A DNA stretch of 39,486 nucleotides from Methanobrevibacter sp. (GCA_030539795.1 JAUNXN010000003.1:1-39486); one strand, 5' to 3'; positions 13,971 through 23,621 are shown, numbered from the stretch's first letter. Made by a program: numbers and translations. Notes: generated by a model from the letters alone, not told the origin.

Positions 13971-15701
13971 TTAGCTATTTTTAATAGTAATTACTGTACT
14001 GTTCAAACCCAATACTCTTGAATAATCAATCTTATAGGCAATTTTATTTAAAACGCTGATGTTATCAAATTCAAAATCAGGATTTTCAATTACCGGATTG
14101 AAATCAATTCCAGTATCTTTAATGGATATCAATATGTTCTCAACATTATCCCTAACGATAACATCGATTGTGTCGACTGTTTCATTATTGTTGATTATAT
14201 TTACAAGCATCTCTTCAATAGCCATGCTGACCAATGCCGCTGATTTATTTCCGGACAGATATTCCTGAACGTCACGTGACAAGCTGACCGCTTCATCAAC
14301 ATTCCCATTTATTGTATGCTCAAATACGGCCTCATCATCATTATGCTTGTTAATGAAGAAACCTGAGTATTCACCATCAGTTTTCCTGTTAATATATTTT
14401 GAATAAGCGAAAATAAACAATATTGTTAATAGTTCAGCTATTGCAAATGAAATCCAAATTCCATTTCCACCAATTGCATGGGAAAGTATGAATGCTGCTG
14501 AAATAGGCAATACAAAACCTTCAAGCAAGGAAATGATTGTGGACAACTGATTTTTTTGAATCGCCTGAGCATAAAATGTATATAGGAATGTAATGGCGGT
14601 TCCAACATAACTTATTGCAAATATCCTTAATGCATTCAATACAACCGGAACATCCGCAGGGTTTTTAACGCTGTAGAGGAACAGCAAAGCTTGAGGATAA
14701 ACTATGAACAGAACGGATAGAGCCAAACTTGAAGCAACAACAATCTTTAAGGACCTCTTGATAATGTAATTAACTCCTGAATAGTCCTCTTCCTTAAAGT
14801 ATACGGAAACAATTGGAGACATTGTCTGTGCGGTTCCGATTAGGAAAATGTACAATATGAATAGGCTGTTATAGCATATACCAAATGCGACAACACCGGA
14901 TTTTCCAACATAAATCCCGACTAAAAAGTTTATTACAAGCAATTTTAAGGTCAAGTACAATTGTGTTGATGCTGATGAAAATCCTGAAGTTACAATCTTT
15001 TTAAGGAAATTAAAGAAAGCATTAACTTTCAATTTAATAAATTCCAAAGTACGTTCTTTTTTAAGGAAGTAATATGAAATCAGAATTGAACCGACCAGAT
15101 ATCCTGTTGAAGTAGCTAATGCCGCACCTGAAAGCCCCATTCCAAAAAAGTGAATATAAATTACATCACAGCAGATGTTAACAATATTGGCTATCAATAT
15201 TGCCCTGAACGGCAATGTTGGAATACCGTCCGCCCTTATAAAATAGGACAAACTCATCATATAACATAAGAAAGGCATTCCTATTATCAATGTTGAAAAA
15301 TAGCTGGATACATCAGAAACTAATTCAGGCTGTGAAGCGCATAAAAACTGTGCAATGCTTCCTGAAAAGACCAATCCGAAAACCGTAATCAATATTCCAA
15401 TTGATATAAGCGAAATAATTGATACTGAAAAATAACTGTTGCTCTTTTCCTCATCAAATTCTGCCTTAGCAACAGAGCACAATACACTGCCGCCCAATCC
15501 AATCATCCAGTAAATGAGATTGACAAATGTGATTACCGGCGCAACAATTTGGATTGGAGCAAGATTGCTTGCACCAATCAGAAAACTTACAATCAATCCA
15601 TCCACGAATAAACAGATATTCCCTGCCATAGATGTGAATAACGTTGGCAGGAAAAATTCTGCGAATTTACTTCTTAGTAGTTCATAATTCCTTTCATACA
15701 T
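13971..15701 (-). CDS. MATE efflux transporter fused to a C-terminal RsbW-like ATPase domain
   Basis: A 576-residue protein. Residues 1-440 form a complete 12-helix MATE exporter of the NorM/DinF type. Residues about 455-576 are soluble and resemble a GHKL/RsbW-type kinase domain: N-box IEEMLVNIINN (495-505) with E497 and N501, and G1 box KDTGIDFNP (528-536). These match the free-standing kinase of the divergent operon (LEEIFVNIVEY, IDNGIEFNP). The glycine-rich ATP-lid box present in the free-standing protein (GGLGIFL) is missing here; the aligned segment reads DNISVLNKIAY. The domain may thus bind partners rather than phosphorylate. The gene starts 9 bases after the NRPS stop with AGAGGT as ribosome binding site, so it is almost surely co-transcribed. 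Likely role: export of the NRPS product, gated through the C-terminal domain (inference). Confidence 0.88.
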   Translation of the reverse strand: MYERNYELLRSKFAEFFLPTLFTSMAGNICLFVDGLIVSFLIGASNLAPIQIVAPVITFVNLIYWMIGLGGSVLCSVAKAEFDEEKSNSYFSVSIISLISIGILITVFGLVFSGSIAQFLCASQPELVSDVSSYFSTLIIGMPFLCYMMSLSYFIRADGIPTLPFRAILIANIVNICCDVIYIHFFGMGLSGAALATSTGYLVGSILISYYFLKKERTLEFIKLKVNAFFNFLKKIVTSGFSSASTQLYLTLKLLVINFLVGIYVGKSGVVAFGICYNSLFILYIFLIGTAQTMSPIVSVYFKEEDYSGVNYIIKRSLKIVVASSLALSVLFIVYPQALLFLYSVKNPADVPVVLNALRIFAISYVGTAITFLYTFYAQAIQKNQLSTIISLLEGFVLPISAAFILSHAIGGNGIWISFAIAELLTILFIFAYSKYINRKTDGEYSGFFINKHNDDEAVFEHTINGNVDEAVSLSRDVQEYLSGNKSAALVSMAIEEMLVNIINNNETVDTIDVIVRDNVENILISIKDTGIDFNPVIENPDFEFDNISVLNKIAYKIDYSRVLGLNSTVITIKNS

Positions 15702-15710
15702 TGTTTACCT

Positions 15711-18700
15711 CTAAATACTAAAGAAATCTAACTCATCCAAATATTTAACAAAATTATATATGTACTCTTCTGAAACGAATGGCCATTTAATGCCTAAACG
15801 ATATAATGCCTGAATGGTATATGTATTGTCAACAGGCATCCAAATCTTCTTAACTTTTCCTGAACCGATTGAAGTGATGAGCCCTGATACACCTTCCTGT
15901 TTTGATTTATCGGCAAGCGCATCATCCAAAGCGTTTTCATAATCATCCTCTTCGGCAGGTTCAATATCCAATCCTAAAGGTTTGATAATATCAATTATAT
16001 CTCCAAAGCTTATGCTGTGATAATCATATGGATGGAAAACTGTACAGTCCTTAGGAGTTTTTGAAAGATTTATAATAGCCTTTGCAGTAATGTCAATCGG
16101 TGAAAACTCCACATTGGCCATCAGCATTGAATAAGGCATTTTTCCAATTGTTACAAATGCTTTTAAACGATTGATGAAGCCGTTTGATTCGAAATTGATT
16201 TGGAATTCACTGTCTGAGCTTCTTGCCATCAGGTTTCCGACTCTCATGATCTTTACATCCAAATCATCATTAACGGCGGCTTCCAATACTGCACGTTCTG
16301 CCAGGAATTTGGAATTGAGATATTGGTTGTCTACCGCCTGGCCGATGAACAAGTCTTTTTCTGTGAATTTCACGTCGACAGGAGGGAAATTGTTTATACT
16401 TTCACCGGCGATACTGTATGTGGATACCTGGACATATTTTGCATCCTTCATTTTTGCAAATTTAAGTCCGTTTATTACACCGCCAAGGTTAATGTCTTCG
16501 ATGTCTGTTCCGGATGAGAAGTGTTTTACGTTAGCCGCACAGTTAACTACTGCATCGATATTTTCAGATACAAGTTTTTCAAAGTCTTCGAAGTTAGTGA
16601 TGTCCCCTTCAATAATATGCAATCTCTCGCCGAACATCTCTGAATAATCGTTTGAGAAGTAATAGAACAGCAATGATTTTAATCTTTCCTCACCGCTTAA
16701 TACTTTATTGCCTCTGATGAAACAGTAAACATCCCCAGTTTCATTTTCAAGAATTTCATGAAGCACATGTATTCCTAAAAATCCTGTAGCTCCCGTGAGT
16801 AGAATATTGCCTAAACTGTCTTGGAGTTCTCCGCCAATAATGTTTTCAAGAGTATTTTTCTTGAGGAGCGCATTGATTTTAGAGTAGTCATAGGACATTT
16901 CGGTCTTTTTCTCCAATGTTTCATCAGACAAAATGAACTCTGACAATGCTCTTGGAGTCGGATTTGAGAAAACATCACCATAGCTTAAATTATAATTCCT
17001 GTTTAAAGCTTCCATAGTGATTTTGGTAACCAGGAGTGATGTTCCACCAATTTCAAAGAAATTATCGGTGCCGCTCACTTCATCAAGCCCTAAAATTTCT
17101 GCAAATAGGTTTGCGAAGAAAGCCTCAATGTCATTTTCAGGAGCAACATATTCTGTTACCAATACAGGTTCAGGCAAGTTTCTCAAGTCTGTTTTGCCGT
17201 TTGCGGTTTGAGGCATTTCATCAAGTTCCATATAGACGGTTGGAACCATGTAATAAACTAATTTTTCAGCAAGTGAAGCTTTTAACTCATCAATGTTTAT
17301 GGAATATCCGTTTTCTTCACGATTTTCATCTTTGTATTCATCATGAACAGTGAAGTAAGCGCATAAATGGTCATTTCCCTTAATTTTCTTAACTACTACA
17401 GCTACTGATTTGATTCCAGGGAATTTTGAAAGACCGACTTCAATTTCGCCTATTTCAATTCTTAAACCTCTGAGCTTGATTTGGTTATCCATTCTTCCGA
17501 ATACATAATAGTCGCCGTCTTCAGTGACTTTGACAAAGTCCCCGGAACGGTAGAACCTGATTCCATTAATCATCTCATAGGCTTCGGCATTTTTCTCAGG
17601 ACGGTTCAGGTATTCCCTTGAAACACCTTTTCCTGCAATGTATAACTCCCCAATGACATTTGGAGGCAGAGGATTGGAATCGAAATCCATGACCTTCTCA
17701 TGAACATTGAACAATTCTTTTCCTATATGGATATCTGAGCTTTCCAGTTGTTGGCCGTTACAATAAACTGTAGTTTCAGTTGGCCCATACATGTTAAAGA
17801 ATTTTCCATTGGAGTTTTCGGAAAGCAATTCATATAATCTTGCGGAAAATGGTTCTCCGGCATGAATATATACCTTAAATCCGTACATTGTTTCCTGCAT
17901 CGCTTCAATTTCCAAATATTGCAGCAAACGTGAAGGTGTGGCAATGTAAACATTTGCTCCGGACCTGTGAATTAAGTCCATCATTTCAATTGGGTCCTTG
18001 TATTCAGTATCGTTGGCGAATACCATAGGGACTCCATTCAGTAATGATCCCATCAACTCCTGCTGGAATACGTCGAAAGCGACTGTTGTGGTGGACAATA
18101 CCTTATAATCCTCTTTTTCAAGATTGTGAACCAATTCATATGTACAGACGTTTCTAGGGTCAGGATATACGAAGTTGGCAATGTTTCCATGCTCAAGGAT
18201 TACTCCTTTAGGAAGTCCTGTTGAACCTGAAGTGTATATGAGATATGCCATATTGTTTGCATGCACATCAGGATCAGGATTTGATGTGTCCTCCTCTTTC
18301 AGCAATTCATTGACATCCAATAAATTATCTTTGTATTCTGATAGATCAATGCCCTTTTTCTCAATTACATCATCCACAATGATGAATTTTGATTCACTGT
18401 CAGTTAAAACATGTTCAATCCTTTCAGAAGGATATTCTGAGTCGACTGGAATAAATGCCGCACCCGCTTTCAAAATACCAAATACTGATGCCATTACATT
18501 ACTGTCCCTATTCAATATGAACATTATCCTATCTTCAGGGCCGACACCTTTTTTAATAAGGCTATGGGCAATCCTATTGGCCTTTTCATTTAACTCTGAA
18601 TAGGTGAATTCGCCGTCAGTGGCATACAGAATAACCCTGTCAGGATGCATTTCAACCTGATTCTCAAATATCTTATTTAATCTGTCTTCAGGAATTTCAT

Positions 18701-21700
18701 CGTATTCCAAATCATCGACACCCCAATCATCGTTTTCAATGATTGAAATATCCTTCATCAATGTATCATCACCCAATGACTGGAATTTATTTAAGACTAT
18801 TTTAATGCAGTCAAGGAAAGTGTTGATTAGGGTTTCAGAGTACAGCCGGTCGTTGTATTCACAGAAAATTCTGTATTGGTTATCGACTTCAACCACATTA
18901 ATGTTGATTTTGAATTTCAGTCCCTCATAGTCAATTGATTGCCTTTCAACATTCATTCCGCCAATTTCAATGTCTTCGATGATTTTTCCGTGATAAGCGT
19001 ATAATATTTCAGGAGTGATGTCGAATTGATTTGAAATTTCAGTTAAAGGATATGATGAATAGGCCAATACATTCAACCATTCTGAATTAACATATTCCAG
19101 GTATTCCTTAAGATTGGAATCGGAATTTAATTTCAGTGCCAATGGCAATGTTTTAACCATCATGGCTATTGTCTTTTGCTGATTCGGATTGAATCTTCCA
19201 TTTGTGATTGTTGCAATCAGTATATTGCGGTTATAGACAAATTTATTTAAAACAAATGAAGTTGCCGCCAAGAACAAGTTATTCTGAGAGATGCTGGATT
19301 TTGAACAGAATTCATCAATAGATTCCTTATCCAGGAAAATGTCTTCCATTGCAGCATTGCCCTCTGATTCGTCGCCGTTAATGTCCTGTGCAATTAATGT
19401 TGCATCATCAAATTCCTTGATTTTATTTGAAAAGAATAATTCTGCTTCCTTGTATAAACTGGATTGTTCTGTCTTGATTTCATTCAGGGAGTATTCGAAA
19501 CCGTCAAGTTCTTCCAGTTCATAATCTTTACCGTCATAGATTTTTGCGATTTCATCGAATAGAATGTTCAGGGAGGTTCCATCGACGATTATATGGTGGA
19601 AGTCCGCAAGCAACATTGAATTGCCGACTATTTTAAATCTGAACAATGGGCCTTCATCAAGTTTGAATGGCTTTACAAACTCTTCCAAATTAACCTCATC
19701 GACAATCTCGATTAAATCATCAACTTTCAGACTGTCCCTTCTTTCCTGGCAAACCTCACCATTTTCCATTACTATCCTTGTTTTTAAATAAGGATGATTA
19801 TCAATGGCTTTGATGATTGATGATTTGAGTTTATCCGCATCAATGCCTTCGCTGAATTCCATTTTCTTTGGAAGGTTATATGCAGTATTTTCAGGATCTT
19901 TAATGCAGTCAAAGTAAACTCCCAATTGATTTGAAGTTAACGGATACAATTCTTGAACATCGGCTGAACTCTCATCATCTTGCCTAATTTCAGAAGCTAT
20001 TTTTTCAATGGTTTTATAATTCAATATTTCTGTAACGTTCAATTGAGCATTCAAATTATTGTAAATTGCTGATGTTAACTTAATGACTGACAGGGAAGTC
20101 AATCCTATGCTGAATAAATCCGTATTAACACCAAATTCCTCGATATTTAAAATTTCAGAGACTATGTTGAATAATTCCTGTTCAAGTTCAGTTCTTGGCT
20201 TTATAAACTCATCAATATCGATTTCAGGGTCAGGCAAGTTTTTAAAGTCTGTCTTGCCGTTCGGTGTTTTTGGGAATTCATCCAATTGTGTGAAATAGGA
20301 CGGAACCATATATTCAGGAATTGAATCAATCAGATGCTGCTTTAAATCATCAATGTCAATATCGGTTACTGCTGTGAAATAAGCGCACAGATGTTCGATT
20401 GAGTTGATCTTTTTAACAACGACCTTTGAAATGCTGATGTTTTCATAATTTGCAATTGCCCCTTCAATTTCGGACAATTCTATCCTCAAACCTCTAAGCT
20501 TGATTTGAGTATCGTTTCTTCCGTGAACATATAACTCGCCGTTTGCGTCTTTTTTACCCAAATCCCCTGTATTATAATATGGAATATCATTTAAAGTCAA
20601 AAAGACCTTTTGAGTTTGTTCTTCATTATTCAGATAACCTCTAGCAATTCCTGCACCACCCACATAGATTTCACCAGGCACATAAGGAGGCAGTTGATTT
20701 CCATCGATATCCATTATCTTATCAACCACATTGAGCATTTTCCAACCTGCAGTGACTTCTGGACTGTCAATCAACTTGTAATGTGATGCAATTGTTACTT
20801 CTGTTGGACCATAGGAGTTGTAAATATCTGCATCGGTGTATTTTGACAATCTATCATATAATACCGGAGGGAAACCTTCCCCACCTACAATAATCACGTT
20901 GCAGTTTCCAACAACCTCCTGGATTTCTTCAAGCTGCAAGTATTCAAGCAATCTTGTCGGTGTTGAACCGAATCCTTCAGCATCGGTCTTTTTGAATAAC
21001 TCAACCAATTCCAATGGGTCAATGGATTGTTCATCATTGGCAAATACAACAGGCAATCCATTGAGTATAGTACCGAATATCTCTCTTAAAAATACGATGA
21101 AGGATACTGTTGAAATTGAAATGAACTTGTTGCATTTGTGGTTTAGCTCATAAATCGGAACATTTTCCTCGACATTGGCAATATAGTTGGATATTCCCCT
21201 GTGTGTAATCATTACGCCTTTTGGTTTTCCTGTTGAACCTGAAGTGTAAATCAGGAAACATAAATTATCCGGAGTCAACTCGATTTCAGGATTTGAGTCA
21301 TCTTCACAAGCCAGCAATTCATCCACATCGATTCTATTGTCACCGTCATAATCTATTTCGGAGCTTGTTATGACAAATTTGGAGTCACTGTCATCAAGAA
21401 TTTGATTAATTCTATTTATAGGGTAATTCGGATCGATTGGGATAAATGCAGCTCCTGCCTTAACAATACCTAATACTGCAGCTATCAAATCACTATTCCT
21501 TCTCATCATGAACATGATCCTGTCTTCAATGTTCACTCCTCTTTTGATTAATGAATTGGCAATCCTATTTGCTTTTTTGTTTAAATCATCATATGTGAGC
21601 TCGCCATCTTCAGCTATGAGTATTGTCTTTTGTGGATTCTGAGCGGATATCTCTTCAAATATCTTGCTGATGACACCCTCATTTGCAAGCTCAATTTTGA

Positions 21701-23528
21701 AGTCCTCATCATACTCAAGTTCCCTTCTGATTGAAATATCCTTTAGCAAATCATCGCCTGAAGCAAACTTATCCAATAAAACATCGATTGAATCCAAGAA
21801 AGTTTCAATTAACTCTTTTGAGTAAAATGATTCATCATAAGAAATGTTTATGTTTCCGCTTTCATAATTAAATATAAATTTGTAGTCCTTAGTGTCATAC
21901 TCATCTGTGAAAAACAAGATTTCACTTTCAAAATCCAATTTTCTATTGTTTAACAATGGATAATTTGAATAATGCTTGAAAGACTTTTTGAAATCGTTTA
22001 AATATTTGTTAACAGAGAGATTTGTGTCAAAATGATATCCGCAAGCCTGTTTATTATATGCTATCAAAATATCTTTTGAAAACGAGAATTTTGTTAAATT
22101 AAACAAGAATGCAGACAGCAATATTCTCTCTTTGGACAAATGATATTGGTTTGATAAATTCTTTAGTTTATCTTCGCCGATCGGTTTTGAAATATCTGTA
22201 AAATTGATTTTGTCCCCATTGATATCTGGAGAGATTGCAGTTGAATTTTCAAAGGAATTTATCAGGTTATTATAGTAATTTTCAGCATTGAAGAAATCAA
22301 CCACATCAACATCATAATCCTTGCATTTTTTAGAAGAATCATCAATTACTTGCCTTACCAGGTCTTTTAGCCCATTTGCCATTGAAGCTATCTCATTATA
22401 GCTAAAGCAAGATTTGTCATATTCAATGAATAATGATTGCAATCCGTTTTTATCTGAGTAATTTTTATTTATCCTAAAGTGTAATGGGAATTTGATATCT
22501 TTTTGAAGTGTTAGGAATTTTGAATTATAGTCTGTTGAATTGGATACAATAGAAATCATTGAAATGCAATCAGGATCAATATTTTCATTTCTTAAGTCAG
22601 TGGTGTATTCGCTGAACTGCAATTTTGCATGGGACAATCCTTCTTTTAGAACTGACTTGGAATATGATAACAATTCATCAAAAGTCAATTCTTCATCATA
22701 GGTCAATCTTAATGGAATCGTATTTACAAACATTCCCAATGCATCATCCTGTCCGAAGTATCTTCCATGAACTGAAGTATTCATTACAAGGTCACTGAAC
22801 AGTTTATTGTCTTTTTTGGACTTTGCAAAGTATAAAAAGTCGAGTGCGAGTGCAGTTACGAACGGGGAATAATCGAATTTTGGAATCTGATCTAAAAGCA
22901 CTTCATAATAACCAAGTTCAGATTTATCAAACGAATACCAGTCCTGAGCATAATCCTTTAGATTATCCAACCAATACCGTTTGTCTTCACTAGCTTCAGA
23001 AGATGCCAAATAATCCAATTCGTCATTAACATAGGTTTCATACGAATAATCCCTTGGAACATATTCTTCATTATTTTTTACACAATCAAGACACTTCTGA
23101 ATTTCCATAGGAATTAAGGAAAACAATGAAGTACCATCCAATAATATATGTTGTACAACACCGATAAGCACTGTTGATGATTCTGTTTTCAATATTGCCC
23201 ATTTATACAATGGAGAATCAAAAACATCCTCAAAAGGTTTGTCTAAATAATCAACAATGAATTCATCAATATTTTCATTGGCAACTTCAAATGATTCAAT
23301 GTTTACATCAAAATCATCATAATACTGTTTGAAATCACCATTTTCATCATATTTAATTTTTAAATTCAAATAATTTTTAGAAATAATCTCTATCGCACTT
23401 TTTACATCTTCAAAATCTTTCAAATCATAATCCTTTCTAAATTTAAGATAAAAAGAGTCATTATTTGGATTGTTAATCTCCGAAAATAATAACATCTTTT
23501 GACAGGAGGATAACTTAAAATTTCCCAT
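15711..23528 (-). CDS. Two-module nonribosomal peptide synthetase with terminal reductase
   Basis: A 2605-residue NRPS. Domains: condensation C1 (1-405; QHILLDG at 126-132, catalytic H127 retained); a second C-terminal lobe of a condensation domain without its active-site half (about 420-602); adenylation A1 (620-1110; YTSGSTGKPKG about 762, NSYGPTE 904-910); thiolation T1 (Ser1145 in GLTSL); C2 (about 1190-1600; HHIIVDG 1311-1317); A2 (1615-2110; YTSGSTGLPKG about 1764, NMYGPTE from 1912); T2 (Ser2164 in GGTSL); and a thioester reductase (2235-2605; GATGFLG 2246-2252, Y2403-xxx-K2407). Predicted product: a dipeptide or acyl-peptide released as aldehyde or alcohol. In A1 the position equivalent to GrsA Asp235 is Ile811; A2 has the normal Asp1819. 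A perfect AGGAGGT lies 8 bases before the ATG. Substrates are not predicted. Confidence 0.95.
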   Translation of the reverse strand: MGNFKLSSCQKMLLFSEINNPNNDSFYLKFRKDYDLKDFEDVKSAIEIISKNYLNLKIKYDENGDFKQYYDDFDVNIESFEVANENIDEFIVDYLDKPFEDVFDSPLYKWAILKTESSTVLIGVVQHILLDGTSLFSLIPMEIQKCLDCVKNNEEYVPRDYSYETYVNDELDYLASSEASEDKRYWLDNLKDYAQDWYSFDKSELGYYEVLLDQIPKFDYSPFVTALALDFLYFAKSKKDNKLFSDLVMNTSVHGRYFGQDDALGMFVNTIPLRLTYDEELTFDELLSYSKSVLKEGLSHAKLQFSEYTTDLRNENIDPDCISMISIVSNSTDYNSKFLTLQKDIKFPLHFRINKNYSDKNGLQSLFIEYDKSCFSYNEIASMANGLKDLVRQVIDDSSKKCKDYDVDVVDFFNAENYYNNLINSFENSTAISPDINGDKINFTDISKPIGEDKLKNLSNQYHLSKERILLSAFLFNLTKFSFSKDILIAYNKQACGYHFDTNLSVNKYLNDFKKSFKHYSNYPLLNNRKLDFESEILFFTDEYDTKDYKFIFNYESGNINISYDESFYSKELIETFLDSIDVLLDKFASGDDLLKDISIRRELEYDEDFKIELANEGVISKIFEEISAQNPQKTILIAEDGELTYDDLNKKANRIANSLIKRGVNIEDRIMFMMRRNSDLIAAVLGIVKAGAAFIPIDPNYPINRINQILDDSDSKFVITSSEIDYDGDNRIDVDELLACEDDSNPEIELTPDNLCFLIYTSGSTGKPKGVMITHRGISNYIANVEENVPIYELNHKCNKFISISTVSFIVFLREIFGTILNGLPVVFANDEQSIDPLELVELFKKTDAEGFGSTPTRLLEYLQLEEIQEVVGNCNVIIVGGEGFPPVLYDRLSKYTDADIYNSYGPTEVTIASHYKLIDSPEVTAGWKMLNVVDKIMDIDGNQLPPYVPGEIYVGGAGIARGYLNNEEQTQKVFLTLNDIPYYNTGDLGKKDANGELYVHGRNDTQIKLRGLRIELSEIEGAIANYENISISKVVVKKINSIEHLCAYFTAVTDIDIDDLKQHLIDSIPEYMVPSYFTQLDEFPKTPNGKTDFKNLPDPEIDIDEFIKPRTELEQELFNIVSEILNIEEFGVNTDLFSIGLTSLSVIKLTSAIYNNLNAQLNVTEILNYKTIEKIASEIRQDDESSADVQELYPLTSNQLGVYFDCIKDPENTAYNLPKKMEFSEGIDADKLKSSIIKAIDNHPYLKTRIVMENGEVCQERRDSLKVDDLIEIVDEVNLEEFVKPFKLDEGPLFRFKIVGNSMLLADFHHIIVDGTSLNILFDEIAKIYDGKDYELEELDGFEYSLNEIKTEQSSLYKEAELFFSNKIKEFDDATLIAQDINGDESEGNAAMEDIFLDKESIDEFCSKSSISQNNLFLAATSFVLNKFVYNRNILIATITNGRFNPNQQKTIAMMVKTLPLALKLNSDSNLKEYLEYVNSEWLNVLAYSSYPLTEISNQFDITPEILYAYHGKIIEDIEIGGMNVERQSIDYEGLKFKININVVEVDNQYRIFCEYNDRLYSETLINTFLDCIKIVLNKFQSLGDDTLMKDISIIENDDWGVDDLEYDEIPEDRLNKIFENQVEMHPDRVILYATDGEFTYSELNEKANRIAHSLIKKGVGPEDRIMFILNRDSNVMASVFGILKAGAAFIPVDSEYPSERIEHVLTDSESKFIIVDDVIEKKGIDLSEYKDNLLDVNELLKEEDTSNPDPDVHANNMAYLIYTSGSTGLPKGVILEHGNIANFVYPDPRNVCTYELVHNLEKEDYKVLSTTTVAFDVFQQELMGSLLNGVPMVFANDTEYKDPIEMMDLIHRSGANVYIATPSRLLQYLEIEAMQETMYGFKVYIHAGEPFSARLYELLSENSNGKFFNMYGPTETTVYCNGQQLESSDIHIGKELFNVHEKVMDFDSNPLPPNVIGELYIAGKGVSREYLNRPEKNAEAYEMINGIRFYRSGDFVKVTEDGDYYVFGRMDNQIKLRGLRIEIGEIEVGLSKFPGIKSVAVVVKKIKGNDHLCAYFTVHDEYKDENREENGYSINIDELKASLAEKLVYYMVPTVYMELDEMPQTANGKTDLRNLPEPVLVTEYVAPENDIEAFFANLFAEILGLDEVSGTDNFFEIGGTSLLVTKITMEALNRNYNLSYGDVFSNPTPRALSEFILSDETLEKKTEMSYDYSKINALLKKNTLENIIGGELQDSLGNILLTGATGFLGIHVLHEILENETGDVYCFIRGNKVLSGEERLKSLLFYYFSNDYSEMFGERLHIIEGDITNFEDFEKLVSENIDAVVNCAANVKHFSSGTDIEDINLGGVINGLKFAKMKDAKYVQVSTYSIAGESINNFPPVDVKFTEKDLFIGQAVDNQYLNSKFLAERAVLEAAVNDDLDVKIMRVGNLMARSSDSEFQINFESNGFINRLKAFVTIGKMPYSMLMANVEFSPIDITAKAIINLSKTPKDCTVFHPYDYHSISFGDIIDIIKPLGLDIEPAEEDDYENALDDALADKSKQEGVSGLITSIGSGKVKKIWMPVDNTYTIQALYRLGIKWPFVSEEYIYNFVKYLDELDFFSI

Positions 23529-23536
23529 AAAACATA

Positions 23537-23543
23537 ACCTCCT
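23537..23543 (-). promoter_or_regulatory. Strong Shine-Dalgarno of the NRPS gene
   Basis: The minus strand reads AGGAGGT, a full match to the anti-Shine-Dalgarno sequence, with 8 bases before the NRPS ATG. It is much stronger than the GGTG-type sites of most genes here and fixes the start codon. Confidence 0.8.
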
Positions 23544-23544
23544 T

Positions 23545-23612
23545 CTATTTCAATATAAGTTATCTATATTAAACAAAATATATAAAATTAATAAATTAAA
23601 TAAAATTAATTA
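23545..23612. promoter_or_regulatory. Divergent promoter region between the NRPS operon and the STAS operon
   Basis: A very AT-rich stretch that must hold promoters for both operons. A plus-strand TATA candidate is ATATATAAA near 23577-23585, and a minus-strand candidate is TTAATATA, complement of about 23566-23573. AATATA-AGTTATC-TATATT (23552-23570) forms an imperfect dyad between them that could be an operator. The assignment is by position and composition only. Confidence 0.5.
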
Positions 23613-23621
23613 GTGATTGAA

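Noticed and set aside
21723-22275. Epimerisation domain between C1 and A1
   Set aside because: Epimerisation domains follow thiolation domains and carry their own HHxxxDG. This segment has no such motif and matches only the second lobe of condensation domains.
23613-23621. GTG start of the STAS gene
   Set aside because: GTGATT is better explained as the ribosome binding site of the ATG at 23622, matching the GTGAT-type sites seen elsewhere in the window.
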